Source: Sabellastarte sp. h YS-2021
Lineage: Eukaryota; Annelida; Polychaeta; Sabellida; Sabellidae
Direction: 5' to 3'
DNA: 64,000 bases
Assembly (NCBI GenBank): GCA_964017235.1
Contig: OZ024938.1
Span: 50,442,332-50,506,331, forward strand
In this document: one piece after another, positions 1 through 12,689 of the stretch
Position numbering within the stretch: position 1 is the stretch's first letter
Layout: the number at the start of each line of letters is the position of its first letter
Made by a program: the position numbers and the translations under genes
Notes under the pieces: model-generated
The model's input: only the letters and a program-made list of their open reading frames with translations
Told to the model about the DNA's origin: nothing
Database searches by the model: none

Positions 1-144
1 TCTTGTACAGAAAAATAACCTAAAAATGTGCAAGAAAATATTAATAGTGTAATCCAGCATTTTATACAACAGATTTGACTGTATTTAATACTGAAGTATT
101 AAAGGGAATATTAACATTGTATCATTGACTGTATATTCCCTTGT

Positions 145-1440
145 AGGTACACTCTGTTCTGGTTATAACTTGGGTTCACTCCCAGGCAGCCATATTACAA
201 TGCTGCCCTTCTCGCTGTTTGTGAGTCTCTGATGTAACGGGATGTTGTCCTCCCTGCAGAAACAGCCATGTCATCTGCATACACAGAGCTTCTTCAGAAT
301 GTCACTGGCAAGTCTCTGCTATCTCCGTGGTAATGTTTCAATGTGTTTACACTAGATACTAAGATAAGGTGAAACCAAGCTTGTGGCTCTTTTTGAGATA
401 TGTCCCAAGTGTTTCAGACATCAGTTATCCAATAAGGAAAGTGTCAGTTTGAGTATTGGTGGAAAAAGAAAAAGTGTTTGTTATCCTCTTCAATTTACCT
501 TGTGAATGTTTTCTCTCTTAAGTCAGTTTTCAGTGTACTTTTTGTGTAATCATTTTAGCATTGACAGAAGCTTAAAGTATTGAACACTTAAATGTCCTGG
601 TCAAAGATGGAGACTGAATAGTGTGAGATACTGACATCTTTCTTCATATGATTAAAATAAGGCTGGTTGGCCCAAGTTATGTACTGTGTACAGCAGATGA
701 ATCAGTTTTGTGTGTGTTGGTATCTCTTGAGTATTTATAGTCCTCATTATGTGTGACACTGTATTTTATAGACTCTGAGTTTATCAGCAAATATAAGAAA
801 ACCTGTTGATCATGGAAATATGAGCATAGTTAGGTCTCACTGGGTGTGGCAAGACAGAACATATGATTGGTTGACCTGGTTTGGATCATTCCTATTGGCT
901 GGTGTCCCAGGATGCACTCACCAACTACCAATCAGATTGTGAGTTCTACAATCCATTCAATAGACAGCTGCAAAAAGTGAGTACTGAAGTCTTTGTTTCA
1001 TTGTTGATTTTATCTGCAGTTCTTGGTCATTGCAAAATTTTGTTTCAAAATCTAATTTTTGGGAAAAAAAATAGGTGTAATTCATGAATATTTGCAAACG
1101 GGTTGTCATTGGCAGGTGTACCAGCACTTGAATTAGAACAATCCACAATGCACACCTGCAGAATGCAGATGGTTTCCTGTGTTCACATACTTAGCTCATG
1201 ATTTGGCCCAATATTGTATTTCACTATGTTTTTGACAGACTAGCGGTTGCATAAAACTTGTGGTTCGGGAGGGGATTCAGGGATTTTTGAGACACCTTTG
1301 TGTGTGCTGGTTTCTTAGTGCATTCTGTGAAGTTGGCTTTTCTTGTAGAACACAGTCACTGTGGTAATTTCACAGTTAACACAAGTCGCAAGGTGAAATA
1401 ACTTTAATTCCTAGCATTTAAGGCTTGTTATATACTTTAT
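145..1440 (+). repeat. Left arm of a 6-kb inverted repeat
   Basis: Diverged but collinear with the reverse complement of about 4780-6125. Anchors include GGGTTCACTCCCAGGCAGCC, ACGGGATGTTGTC, TAATGTTTCAATGTGTT, GAATAGTG and TGTGAAGTTGGCTT. No transposase or other long ORF lies in it. Confidence 0.75.
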
Positions 1441-4400
1441 TTAACTAGATAAATAAGGTTGTATGAATAGCAAATAACAAGTTTTATATATATTTAGGTT
1501 AATATAATAAATCAACACTCACTTATCCAGATTTTAACCCAGTATTTAAACTCGTATTGTGGACAAAATATTGTATCAGTTATAAAATTAATTCGTTTTA
1601 TTGATTGTTTTGACATTTTATAAAAATTAGATCATAGAAGAATTGTATGTTTCAAAATAAGATGCAGTAACATGAACGTGGCGAGATGACACACGCCCAC
1701 ACAAAAATTCAAAATTAATTTTGGGAATTTGATCAACCTATGCTCCAATGGTGAACCAGTGAAATTTAATACATGAATATAATGTATAATGTTTATCAAA
1801 ATTCAGTAAAATACAGTGACAAATTTGTAGTGACAAGCTACAGTGATTCTTAAAGTTAGTCCTCATGTAAATTTATACAATACCAGACAAAATAGGCTGG
1901 ATGGGGATTTATATTGTGTGTAGCACATCTTGTACACTGTATTTGACAATATATTAACAGGAGTTTCTCAAATGATTCCTAAGATGTGGAATTGCAATGA
2001 ATCGTGGCACTTTCTGTATCATCTGACCAACTTATTTCAAAACAAAGGATTCGACAAACCTTTTCTACCGTAATCTTCATGATTACTGACCCATTCAAGT
2101 CAAAATTTGTTATAAAGATTTTTGAACAATTATTTTTATCTTGTGAGCATTAGAATGTGCCAATACAGGGTTTCTGTACTATATCGGCCTAATTAAATGA
2201 GATTATATTAGAAAATTATGGGGTGCAATTTTCGTGTTAATAGTCAACCAAAATCACAGGTTTAAAATTATGTTAGGTAATTTAACAGTCAGATTAAATG
2301 AGATTAGTTTAGAGAAGAATTTACTTTAAGTCGTCAACCACACAGCTACAACAACAGTCATAGATTTTACCAATATTTGTTTCTAGCAAAGACTCAGTCG
2401 AAATCATTTGCAGAATGACTTTAAAAAGATTGCAATGTTCAACTTATTGAAGTCACAGTGGGGTTCTTAATGAGGATTGCCTTACAATTAGATTTTGCTA
2501 AATAGGAGAAAGTTTGACCATTTTTACATTATAGTTTTGAATAATTACATTTTTATTATTCAACTTCAGGAATAGGGAAGAGATAGAGCTTAAAGGCATC
2601 CATTTAGGTCAAGAACAATACATTGGAAAATCTGTTGTTGCATTTTGACATCGGTTTGAATTGAATTGTGAAAAATGATCTTAAATTATTTCTTTGAAAG
2701 GTTATTAATGTTTAACTTTAACAATTTAAGAAAGGCAGCTATTTATCAGTATAATAACGCAACATCCTTATTGTGAGATTATGTCATATTCATTGAATGT
2801 GGGGGCCTACAATAAATACTGCTATCATTGTTTTTTCATAGCTTTTATTAGTTGCAAATTCTGAATGAAATGTACAAACATCAAATTCGTTATTCTTGAT
2901 AACAGGTACTCTAATTACAAATATGTAAAATATTCTGTGTAAAGGGACTGAATTTTCAACTTTTATTTGACAAAAATTTAATTTAGATGTATGAAAATGT
3001 TGTATCTTTCTTCCCACTGTCCACAGCCACACCCTTTGATTACTGACCTTTATCTTACATTGACTATACCTTTTGTCAATTCTTTTGTTAATTTAGCATA
3101 CAGAGTCCGCCCGCCCCAGTAGGGAATTATTATGCCTGCTAAGCAGTAGATTAGATCATTTTAGTGTAAACTTAAGTGCATAAATCACACACACACAATG
3201 AAGTCGATACTCTTAATTAAATATTTAAAACAACTGGACAGACTGGTTTTTGACATCAACATTGCAAATTACTTCAACATTGCAAATTAACATACCACTG
3301 ATCAGACATTCTTTCAAATACCAAATTAAAATAAGAAATGAAAGTTTTTGAGAGACAATTAACCGAACTTGAATAAATTTAAGATATGTTAATATTAATG
3401 GCTTATATCACAGTGGTGTCACGTAAATCTGATTACATCATTAACTGATCTACACATTCACCAAGAAACTTGCAAGTAAAGCAATAACACAGTTCAAACA
3501 TATAATCTGGCAAACCTCTGGTAATTAAAGTTCTGTTTCAAAGTTGAGATAAAAGCTTACATTGTAAAAGTTTTTTTTGTCAATAAACTTACGATTATAT
3601 TTTTAAAAAAACTATTATAATTCCTTGAGAATTAAGTCAACATCATTTTGATCGTATTGACCAATAAAAAAAAAATTTTAAATTTCTTACTCTATGTAGA
3701 ATTCCTGGTTAAGTAGTTCTTTGGTCTTTTGAGATTTTTATAAGTAGGAGAGTAAGAAATGTAAATCCGCCACATATCTGAAATTCGCCACATGTGGAAA
3801 CCCTAATAAAATAAATGAATTGGGGTGAGATTTGTTGAATGTAGAGTAAATTAAGGCTTTTTGAACTGGAACATACCAAGTTTAGGACAAAACATCATTT
3901 TTTCATAGAATAAAGTAAGATTTTTGAGGTGGCGAAATTTAGATTTCTGGCGAATTTTAGGTTCCTTATTCAAGCCCAGATTCAAGTTGATTATCTGTTC
4001 AATATTTCATTTATTATTTTTAATGAGGCTATATTTATAATTTAGTACATTGTACTGGACCATTCATATTTGAGTCCTAAGATGATTAAGGAAAAATGAA
4101 ATATATGTGTCAATTATTTTTAATAAAATTAATTTAAATGTAATTTGTTGTTAGGACAGATTTGAATATCCAGAGCTAAAAATAAACCAGGGTGACCCAG
4201 AATAATACAAATGTAGTGTTAATAATGTGTAATAATATTAGAATGGATAGACGTATGCTTTCAAATATAGCCCGATCTTTTATGATGCATGTTCAGTTAA
4301 ACATAAGTGGATATTTAGTTTTAATGTAGCAGTTTACATTTGAATATTGAGTCAAATAGTTTATAATTGTCAAGGCCCACAGTGTAAGGTTCATCATTCA

Positions 4401-4779
4401 ATTATTTAAATAATTTAAAATGTAATTAGTAAGTGATCAGTGACAAAAGTTATCTAGTTCATCTAACACTCTAGGATACACACAAGCCAACCAGTTACAA
4501 GCAATGTTTACTGGGAAATTTTAATTATCTTTCAAAGTTGAGTAGTTAATTGATTTTAGTAGTTTACATTAAAACAATTTGATCAATGATGAAATAGCTT
4601 GGAAATCACAAAGCTTGTATTGTAAGTTATAACATTAGATTTACTTTATTATTAGAATAATTCAAACTTTTAAGTAGTCTAATCGTAGAGTTCAGAATAA
4701 ATGTTAGCCTTACATTTTAGCCTATGTTACAGGAAATTTTAATTATCTTATAACTTTCATAATTCCTAAATAAGCTTTT
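1441..4779. other. Interior of the 6-kb inverted repeat
   Basis: AT-rich, with no gene or domain recognised apart from the LINE 3' fragment at 3080-3165. Whether the arms extend further inward could not be settled by eye. Confidence 0.5.
3080..3165 (+). repeat. LINE 3'-end fragment
   Basis: AGCAGTAGATTAGATCA and the preceding TTTGTTAATTTAGCATACAG match the 3' UTR of the LINE at 39100-39175. No RT sequence precedes it. Confidence 0.65.
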
Positions 4780-6125
4780 AATCTAGGAAAGGGAAACTAT
4801 AAAATAGATGAAGTTACCATTGTTTCACAGGATAAGTCAACTTCACAGATCATGCCTCAAATATTTGTGTGTGAATCACTGTAGTGATGCATTAGCTACA
4901 TTAAATCAGCCAAACTTTTCACTCTCACATCTTGTGTCAAGCTCATGATATTAAAGTCATTAGATTGTTCACTTGTTTCTTGACCAAAATTTACCATCGC
5001 TTAATCCTCCCCTCAACTCGCTTTTTAAGCTCCAACTAGCCTGTTTACGGTGTTTACAATCGGTGTTCCACGTCGTAAGTTGAAGTCGTAGTGTATGCAT
5101 GGTGGTTTGTTCTAGGGCTTGGACTGTTTAAAGTGCATTTGTTAGTGGCTTCAAGTTTGCATACCCTTCATGAATTCACCTCTAAATTTGCATTGGAAGA
5201 TATCTTCTGGCATTTATATTGTACATGTTCTAAACAATGTATATATTTTATGTATATTATGTAAATTACATGTTTATTCATGACCAAGTACTGTACATAG
5301 GATTGACAGTGTGTACATTGACTTCAGTACTCATTTCCTGTGGTGACCACTGTCTGGACTGTTTAACTCACATCAGATTGATGGTTGGCAAGTATGTTGT
5401 GTCATACCAGTCAATGGTTTGATGGTTTAATTCAATGTCCACCAGTTATGTGACCTGTCCTGTTTACATTCAGTGAATAAAATTAAAACCAACAAATATA
5501 CACACAATTGTGTATTGAAAGAGTTAGTGTAGGAATTATAGTGTCACATGTTCTGGGGATTATAAATAATTTGAAAGAAAATACTAATGCATATTGAATT
5601 GGTTTGTCTGTTGTATACAATACACAACTTGTGCAAATCGCCACAAAGTTTTCACATGAAGAGAGATATCAGCGTTTCCCACTATTTAGTCTCTATTTTT
5701 GGCTGGGTCATTCAGGTGGTCAGTACTTTGAGCAGTTCAGTGTCTGTGTATGGTTATATGAAGAGTACATTGAAGATTGGCACAAGAGGGAGAGTATTCA
5801 CAGAGTGAACCTCAGGGGATAAGAAACCCTGTTTAACACTAAATATTCAAAATAGCATTTTCCTTACTGGTGACTGATACCTGAAAAACTGGGACATTTC
5901 TCAGAAGAGTCGCATGTTTTACCAGTTCTTAGTATCTAGTCAACACATTGAAACATTACTATGGAGGTGGTGGAGACTGGTCAGTGAATTTGAAGCTCTA
6001 AGCAGTTGACTGGTTGATTCTGCAGGGAAGACAACATCCCGTTGCATTAGAGGCTTGCAGACAATGAGGCGGGCAGCATTGTAATGGCTGCCAGGGAGTG
6101 AACCCATTTTTTTAGGCCAGAGGAA
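4780..6125 (-). repeat. Right arm of the 6-kb inverted repeat
   Basis: Partner of 145-1440 in opposite orientation; similarity is roughly 70-80% by eye and best at the outer ends. The small ORFs at 5237-5822 are not conserved in the other arm. Confidence 0.75.
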
Positions 6126-6291
6126 ATGAGAATATTATGAATAAAAGTTGTAAGTCTATACTTGATGTGTTTTATTTTTCTATTTTTAATAACAAATTAC
6201 ACAATTACATTCTTAAGAGTACAGCCCACAAACTTTGCCACTTGCCTGTGGGTGAGGTGGTCTCAGGAAAATCTTGCAGTGGAAAGTCAAA

Positions 6292-6519
6292 ACGGGCCAC
6301 GGTGGTGCAGTGGTAACACTCTCCTCCCACCTCCGAGGTCGGCGTTTCAAACCCCGATCCCTATGTGGAAAAGATAGTAGTTTCATACCGATGGTCAACA
6401 GTTGAGAGTACAGAACCTTGACCAACTGTATGTACCGGTTTCCTCTGCCCATAAAACTACCCGTTGTGATATGACCTATTAAGTGTTGTAAGTGACGTTA
6501 AAACCCCAAAGAAATTTAT
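6292..6519 (+). mobile_element. tRNA-derived SINE, copy 1
   Basis: The head GGGCCACGGTGGTGCAGTGG carries an A box, then a B-box-like GGTCGGCGTTTCAAACC, a unique body, and the tail GACGTTAAAACCCCAAA. Imperfect flanking duplication is GGAAAGTCAAAAC / GAAAGTGAAAAAC. Confidence 0.88.
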
Positions 6520-6683
6520 AGAAAGTGAAAAACTGGGCTTTTACAGCCTTTCTCAATGGCTATAGTCCTACCATGACTGCCCTTTGGTGAATTCTAAATA
6601 TTGGACTTGAACTTACATCCACGCAGACTTCATACCCCACTGCAAAAACTGATGACAAGCTGCTTTACTAATCTCCATTTATA

Positions 6684-6912
6684 GTTATTTATTTGGGGTT
6701 TTACGTCGCTTTCAACACTGTACAGGTCATATCACGATGGGTAGTTAGAAGGGCAGAGGAAACCAGTACATACAGTTGGTCAAGGTTCTGTACTGTAAAC
6801 TGCCGACCAACGGCAAGCAACTACCAGCTTTCCCACTTGAGGTTGGGCTGGGAACGGAACCCCGGCCTCAGAGGTGGGAGGCGAGAGTGTTACATTTTGC
6901 CACCGTGGCCCC
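6684..6912 (-). mobile_element. tRNA-derived SINE, copy 2 (opposite orientation)
   Basis: Same family as copy 1. On the minus strand it runs from GGGGCCACGGTGG to GACGTAAAACCCCAAATAAA, with a better B box (GGGGTTCCGTTCC). The perfect 14-bp duplication AATCTCCATTTATA is at 6670-6683 and 6913-6926. Confidence 0.92.
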
Positions 6913-6926
6913 AATCTCCATTTATA

Positions 6927-8554
6927 AGACATGCTGTAACAGTGTAAAGTTCTTTTAGAGTCACATAACTGACCAAACTGTGTTGCAAAGAGAGGAGCAC
7001 AGCTATAAATACTTTGCAAATAGGAAATGTATACAAATTTGTAGTTACCTGAGAATTTAACAGTTCTTATTAATATGAAAAGAACTTTACACATCTAACC
7101 CACAGTCTCATGAATGGAATTGGGCAAAACAACAATTTCAGTTTTTACAAGGTAGATCCCAAATTACAACCATCCTGAGATCCCTCACCAGACTGAAACC
7201 TTCAAAAATATTGAGAAATTATAACCTTATACTGGTCACTCATTAAGTTTATTGAAATTTTGAGAGCTCTTTAACTTTTTCATTTTCCATTTGTAAGAAG
7301 AATTGGCATTATCAGTCACAGATAAAATCTTGATAAAGGTCACAAATTATTTTTTAATATTAACTGTTGTTTACATAAACGTCCCATGTTTTATCACCAA
7401 AAATGCAAGTTTAAACTGTCCAATTAGTTTTTGCGTCTACTTAGTGACCAGTATAAAATTTTACATCAAAATAGTACACAAGTACGTTTAAAATGGGTCA
7501 CAATAGTTTAATAAAATAAAATATTTAAATTATGCCAGACAGAAACAAGACATCTTGAATGTTTTGATGCAAAACCTATATTATTATTTCCTGGCCAAAA
7601 AAAAAAAGCTTTAATTTCACAATATTAATCAAATATTAAAATGTTCTGATAATTATACAATGGATTGGAGTTTTATATGTTAACTATGATACATGTAACC
7701 CACTTAAACACAAGCTTTTGCAGTAATTTCTCAAATTTCTTCATTATTTCAAGACAAGTGTCAAAGTATGGATTTTTCACACACAGTAGACTTTGTAAAA
7801 GTGGTAGATCTAGTTCTATTTAACTTTTTCCCCAAGATAAGTAAACAATTAAGCACTTGCAACATTCAAGAATAAAATTGCAAAGTTTTGAAAAAAAAGA
7901 AACAGTCAAAACCAAATGCACTAACATAAAGATGCACTACTTCAAAATTACTGATATAAATATTAGGGAATATCTCTACTTAAAAATTTCTAGCTGTATT
8001 GGTTATTTCTACCTCTGTTATTGAACAAATATTCTATTATTTATTATAAAGACCGTAAGTGCGCAGACACTCGTCTATTATCCGCCGGAAGAATCGTCCT
8101 TTTATAGAGGTCATGAAGTACTCGCCCTCGGACTTTATTTCTACATTCAAAATCATCCTTTCCCTGTATTGTCAGATAAGACAATTTCTACAACAATGCC
8201 ATATCTTGTCTTCAACTGTACCAAGTTGGTAGATTAAATCTCAATAGTAGAATGGTTCAGAGCAAACTAAAATTATATTGCTGGTAATTGATATTATTGA
8301 TATTGGTAATTGATATTACTCTATTATCCAAAACATTTTTCCCCTGTACATTTACCAATCTTGAACAAAGTCTACTGTACTAACAATATATAATTTGACA
8401 TTTGCCACAAGTTGTGTGAAATACATTTTGGAACTTTTTTAAAAGAGATTACCACATATATTACAAAAATAGCTAGCCTCGACAGGTAAGAACCCAGCCT
8501 GCAGGTACAACTAAATGGGCAACAATATTGAGATTTGGGGAAATCTTAGAAACA
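6927..8554. other. Gene-free AT-rich stretch
   Basis: No domain, RNA or clear repeat seen. A locally GC-richer patch at 8050-8135 (GACCGTAAGTGCGCAGACAC) looks like part of an unidentified repeat. Confidence 0.5.
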
Positions 8555-8985
8555 ATTTCAGTTGTAAAAAGTGTACAGAATCCACGAAATGTTGTCAGAT
8601 GTAAGATTCACAGGCCATTATTTCTCATAAGTTGTTTTCATCTTTAGAAGCCCTAGAACCAATTATAAGTGAGATTTAAGGCCCTTTTAGCATGATGACC
8701 CCACATGACCTCCAAGCAGGAGTAAAAGGTCAAATTTGACACCAGTAAAAGATTTGCACACCATGATTTCCAATAAGTTGTTTTCTCATTCCAAACCCCT
8801 AGGACCAATGATAAGGGAGATCAAGCTTTTTAATATCCCCCCCCCCCCCCCCCCCCCTTCATTAATAAATGAGATATAAAGGTTGATTTAAAAAGGTGGT
8901 AAAAGCACACTTGCATGCACACCTGCACGCATGCATAATCAGGATTTGTAATCTCCCAACCCCGGCCTTTGGCCAACGGGAGGTA
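8555..8985 (+). repeat. Tandem-repeat module ending in a GC hairpin
   Basis: Two to three degenerate units of about 120-130 bp (ACAGGCCATTATTTCTCATA / GCACACCATGATTTCCAATA; CCCTAGAACCAATTATAAG / CCCCTAGGACCAATGATAAG). A poly(C) run follows at 8839-8858, and a terminal hairpin CTCCC...GGGAG at 8953-8982. It is related to 15590-16221. Confidence 0.75.
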
Positions 8986-9044
8986 AAAATGCAACAGTTG
9001 TAGTAACAGATTAATAGCACCCCTTTTTCAGTTAAGAAGTTTAA

Positions 9045-9512
9045 GACCGAAACTATTTAAAGCATTGCCATGGTAACAGGTGTTGCCAGATACCTTCCAA
9101 AACCTGATCAGCTCCAGACCCTCTTTCAGTTAACATATCCTGAAAATTTGGTGAAAATCCATGCATTGGTTTATGATGTGGAATACCCACAAACTTTAAC
9201 ACCCAGAAATCTGAAACATGTTGCCATGGCATAAGTTGTTTTTGAAGACCACCCAAAACCTAATCAGATCTAGATCCTGTTGGGGTAAACATATCCTGAA
9301 ACTTTGGTGAAAATCTTTGCATAGGTTAAGGCTGTGGAACACCCACAAACTTTAAGACCCAAAAATCTTGAAAGCGTTGTCAGATACCCCCCAAAACCTA
9401 ATGTCAATGGGTTTAGGCTGTGGAACACCTACAAGATTTGTGCCCACTGCCGACGCCGCCCAGACAGCACAGGGGATGACTATAACCCCAGCTTTTAAGG
9501 GCTGGGGTTGAA
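9045..9512 (+). repeat. Tandem-repeat module ending in a GC hairpin
   Basis: Two and a half units of about 180 bp (CATATCCTGAAAATTTGGTG / CATATCCTGAAACTTTGGTG; GGAATACCCACAAACTTTAA / GGAACACCCACAAACTTTAA). The end is a 9-bp stem, AACCCCAGC with GCTGGGGTT, at 9484-9509. Confidence 0.75.
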
Positions 9513-11225
9513 AAGTGACAAAAGAGTGGTATTTTTAAAAATGATTTCATGATGGTTCCCATGTTATCACTTTGACAAAGTTTCATTTTGTGGCAAATGT
9601 CAACTTATTATCCAGATACAGTCAAACATGTACACAAACTACACAATTTATGTATTAAAAAGCACAATCTCAATTCAACATATCAAAACATTAATTTCAA
9701 AGCATTAAAAAGCATCGCCCAACTTAAGAAATAGTGCTGTGTGAATGTTGTGTTGTGCAGTGGATAATGTTGAGTTAGATATACTTAAGATCTTGAAGGG
9801 CTAGTGAACTACAATCTTCGAACACTTTCCACACTGAATCAAAGTACAGAAACCGACCATAACTACATTAAACCTATAGATATTCTGGATAATTTCGTCA
9901 TATTCTCAATAAAAAAGTAAGCTATACAGTTGGGCTAAAATGACATCCTTTGTGCCATGTTGGAGATTTCTGAATATTTCATGGAATCCTAATTGAAAAA
10001 GTTATAAAGTTAATTTCTTTTTGTGGCAAATGTCGGGCAAAACACCAACAAACATCATTACACAGCACCATTTGACAATGCGGGTCAAATAATGGTTCGT
10101 CGGGGACTTTCAATTTTTGGCAGTGCCGATAATTGGTCGAGTTTGCTTTGTTTTCCAATCTAACAACTACGACAATACTGAGACAACTACAGAGGTAAGA
10201 ACCAAGTGACCATTCCTGATATTTGAGAACCACTAGGTCTATTGCTAAATATTTCCATACACCTTTTCTTTTCAAAATTAAACTCTGGAAACTAATAAAG
10301 AGCTTTTAACAGCCCAATTAAATGTGACTACATTTTAGTCCTGCGATAATGATCTGGAAGAAAAACCACTTAACTAATCTTCTCATCACTGACACAAATT
10401 CACAATGTATTTTGTTGGTACTGATGGAACAATTGAGATTTTTTAACAGAAGCCTAATCTAACTAGAGCTGTGACACTTGAAAACGATCAGATTTTAATG
10501 AGAAACTGATAAGAAACTTTTGTACTCATAAATATCAAAACATTGTTTATATCCATACATAAAATCAGTGAAATTTTATTCTTAATAGGATTTGTCTACC
10601 AAATATTCATACTTCACATGACAATATTCCCCGTTTTTAGATATTTGATGTTTTCTCTGGTACTTCTAATTTGTATACATTGCAATGTGGTTTATTACAA
10701 AATGAATACCTAGCCTCCTTTTCCTGTCACAGTCCTACTTTAACATCACGTTAAATAATCTAATCTAATCTAATTTGAACTTTCATAGCGCTTAATCTCC
10801 AATTAACAGACTAAGGTGCAAATGAACATAAAACACCATGTAATTAATGTTAGTCCAATGACATAGCCAGGTCATATCAAGAAGACACAGGGGTGACAAG
10901 GGAGCCTATGGCTGATAGATGAATGAAATGGACAAAGATTTTTAACTGTTCCATGTCAATTTAGTGCGGTACTATACAAAGACTGCAGTTTTACTGCCTG
11001 TTCTACCTGTACATCAACAGAGTTGGGAAAATGACTAGGGAGGCTCGCGCTTCTACAGATCGCTTTTATTTTTTTGTCTCCGGACTTTGATGAAATTACC
11101 TGTGGATTCTGAATTGCCTTCTCTTGCTCTCCAATAGCTAAAAGTATACATGCCCTTTTGGCGTTTTCCAATATATATGTCCTTGAATCAGACTTTCATG
11201 AACTGTGGCACAGAATGACTATTTG
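9513..11225. other. Gene-free stretch with an inverted ATTAG tail
   Basis: (TAATC)n at 10756-10775 followed by TTTGAACTTTCATAGCGCTT looks like the 3' tail of a retroposon lying on the minus strand. The 98-codon ORF at 9979-10275 shows no recognisable family. Confidence 0.45.
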
Positions 11226-11330
11226 TCTGCTTGCTGAAGTTAAGCCGCAATGGGCTATGTTAGTACTTGGATGGGTGACCGTCTCAGTTCAGGACTAGCT
11301 GTGGGATGTATCTAAGTTGGAATTTCTTTC
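11226..11330 (+). repeat. 5S rRNA-derived segment (pseudogene or SINE3-like head)
   Basis: GCTGAAGTTAAGC, GGGCTATGTTAGTACTTGGA and TGGGTGACCG match the internal promoter half of 5S rRNA (box A, intermediate element, box C). The first 30 or so bases of 5S are not recognisable and the 3' stem is altered, so it is not a functional 5S gene. Confidence 0.75.
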
Positions 11331-11509
11331 TGTCACGAGACTTTCCAAAAATTCTAGTGCACTACTCGTGTCTCTGATGGCTTTGCGCTCACGCTAGGGG
11401 ACCAAAACACATTCTGGCCTTGTTTCATTTACATTTTAGAGTATAAGGGCCAGAATATCCATGTATTTTTAATAAAAGTTACAGAACATCAATTTTTTGC
11501 TTTTGTTTT

Positions 11510-11602
11510 TAAGAATATTCCTTTTGTTAATTGGCACATTGAGTTCCCCCATTGTGGGGAAAATATTACACCTGTAAAGCAGTAGATTAGATTAGAATAT
11601 TT
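11510..11602 (+). repeat. LINE 3'-end fragment
   Basis: CACATTGAGTTCCCCCATTG and AAAGCAGTAGATTAGATTAG match the LINE 3' end at 39116-39175, including the small GGGGAA hairpin. It lies about 230 bp downstream of a 5S-like segment. Confidence 0.72.
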
Positions 11603-11644
11603 ATGGCCAATAGTGAACCACACAAAAGTACTCTGAATTTTTAA

Positions 11645-11765
11645 TACTCCCAAACAATACTTCAGATAAGAACTCGAGTGCTGACTTTACAACTTCTTTT
11701 TTTGTCTTCTTTAATATGAAGGAAACAATTTGAAGTAAACATCTGGTCAAATCAGGCATCAATTT
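11645..11765 (-). other. Candidate exon or exon relic, HEAT-like
   Basis: Behind a strong acceptor (TTTTCCTCTTTTCAG) the minus strand reads KLMPDLTRCLLQIVSF then TKKEVVKSALEFLSE, before a possible gtattg donor. The pattern is reminiscent of a HEAT repeat such as that in RRP12 (MPELVRIV...REIVKSVLGFIK), recalled from memory. No neighbouring exon was found, so it may be a relic or chance. Confidence 0.22.
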
Positions 11766-11934
11766 CTGAAAAGAGGAAAATAAACACAAACATCTGTCAA
11801 AGAACAACTGAACACTCTTCAGTCAAGTTTTAACTGATCAGTAATTGTTTCACTTAACCGGGACTTTGTGCTGATCTGAAATCAAAATATTTTGGCTTTC
11901 ATATCAGAAAATTCAAGGATTAGAAGTCAGACAC

Positions 11935-12240
11935 TTTTAAGTTTGGCATACCCGATTTGACCTTTCAGGAGCGACCCAAAGCCAAATCTGATCCCATCAA
12001 ATGATTTCCAACAGATCGGTTTGAAATCCTAACTATCCTTGACCAATAATAAGAGAGATTTTTGCACTTTAAAGTTTGACCAACCACGTTGACATTCAAT
12101 GGGAGACCCAAGATCAAATCTGACCGTATGTAAAAAAATCCCAAGCCCATCACTTCTTATACCAAACCATTAGGATCAACAATAGGAGAAATAAACACTT
12201 TTAAGTTAGGTTACATAGCGGTACTTTGGAACTGTGTGGA
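11935..12240 (-). repeat. Degenerate repeat related to the 59.2-60.2 kb array
   Basis: Repeats GTTTGACC, CCAAATCTGATC / CAAATCTGACC and CCAATAATAAGAGAGATTT / CAACAATAGGAGAAATAAA. Units are about 125 bp. The phrases mirror the inverted FGACCTTGGG-type units at 59.2-60.2 kb. Confidence 0.5.
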
Positions 12241-12689
12241 TGGCCTTAAATGAACAGCTTCAAGGTCAAATATCTGCATGTTTATAGAGGATCATGTATA
12301 TATCTTGACAACATTTCCCCCATGAAGAGACTCAAACTTTAACAGCTGAGAAGCCTGCCACAATTTGTCAAAATTATTCCCAGAAAAGTTTTTGCAATGA
12401 TGCACAGACCACGTAAAACTGAGGTTGTGATGTGTAAAACTTTTTCCAGGAAAGAGGTAGTAAGAGAGCAGGTGTGTCCAGTGGATACAATTAGTTTTAA
12501 TTATTCACAACATTTCAAATGTGAATACCACTCGAGTGTACTAAAGATTGCATCGGAGATGCCCATACCCCACAGCCCGGGGAAGTAGTTTTGGACACCA
12601 TGTGATATGGAAGAAGTGAAATTATAGTAAAAACATCAGGAGACTTTCAGAGCAAACAGAGCTAGTTTGTAATGTTTAAGAAGAGAAAA

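Noticed and set aside
5237-5822. Overlapping small ORFs in the right arm of the 6-kb inverted repeat
   Set aside because: The corresponding left-arm sequence does not keep the frames open, so coding is not supported.
11226-11330. Functional 5S rRNA gene
   Set aside because: Only the internal promoter half is recognisable and there is no T-run terminator after a full 120-nt 5S.
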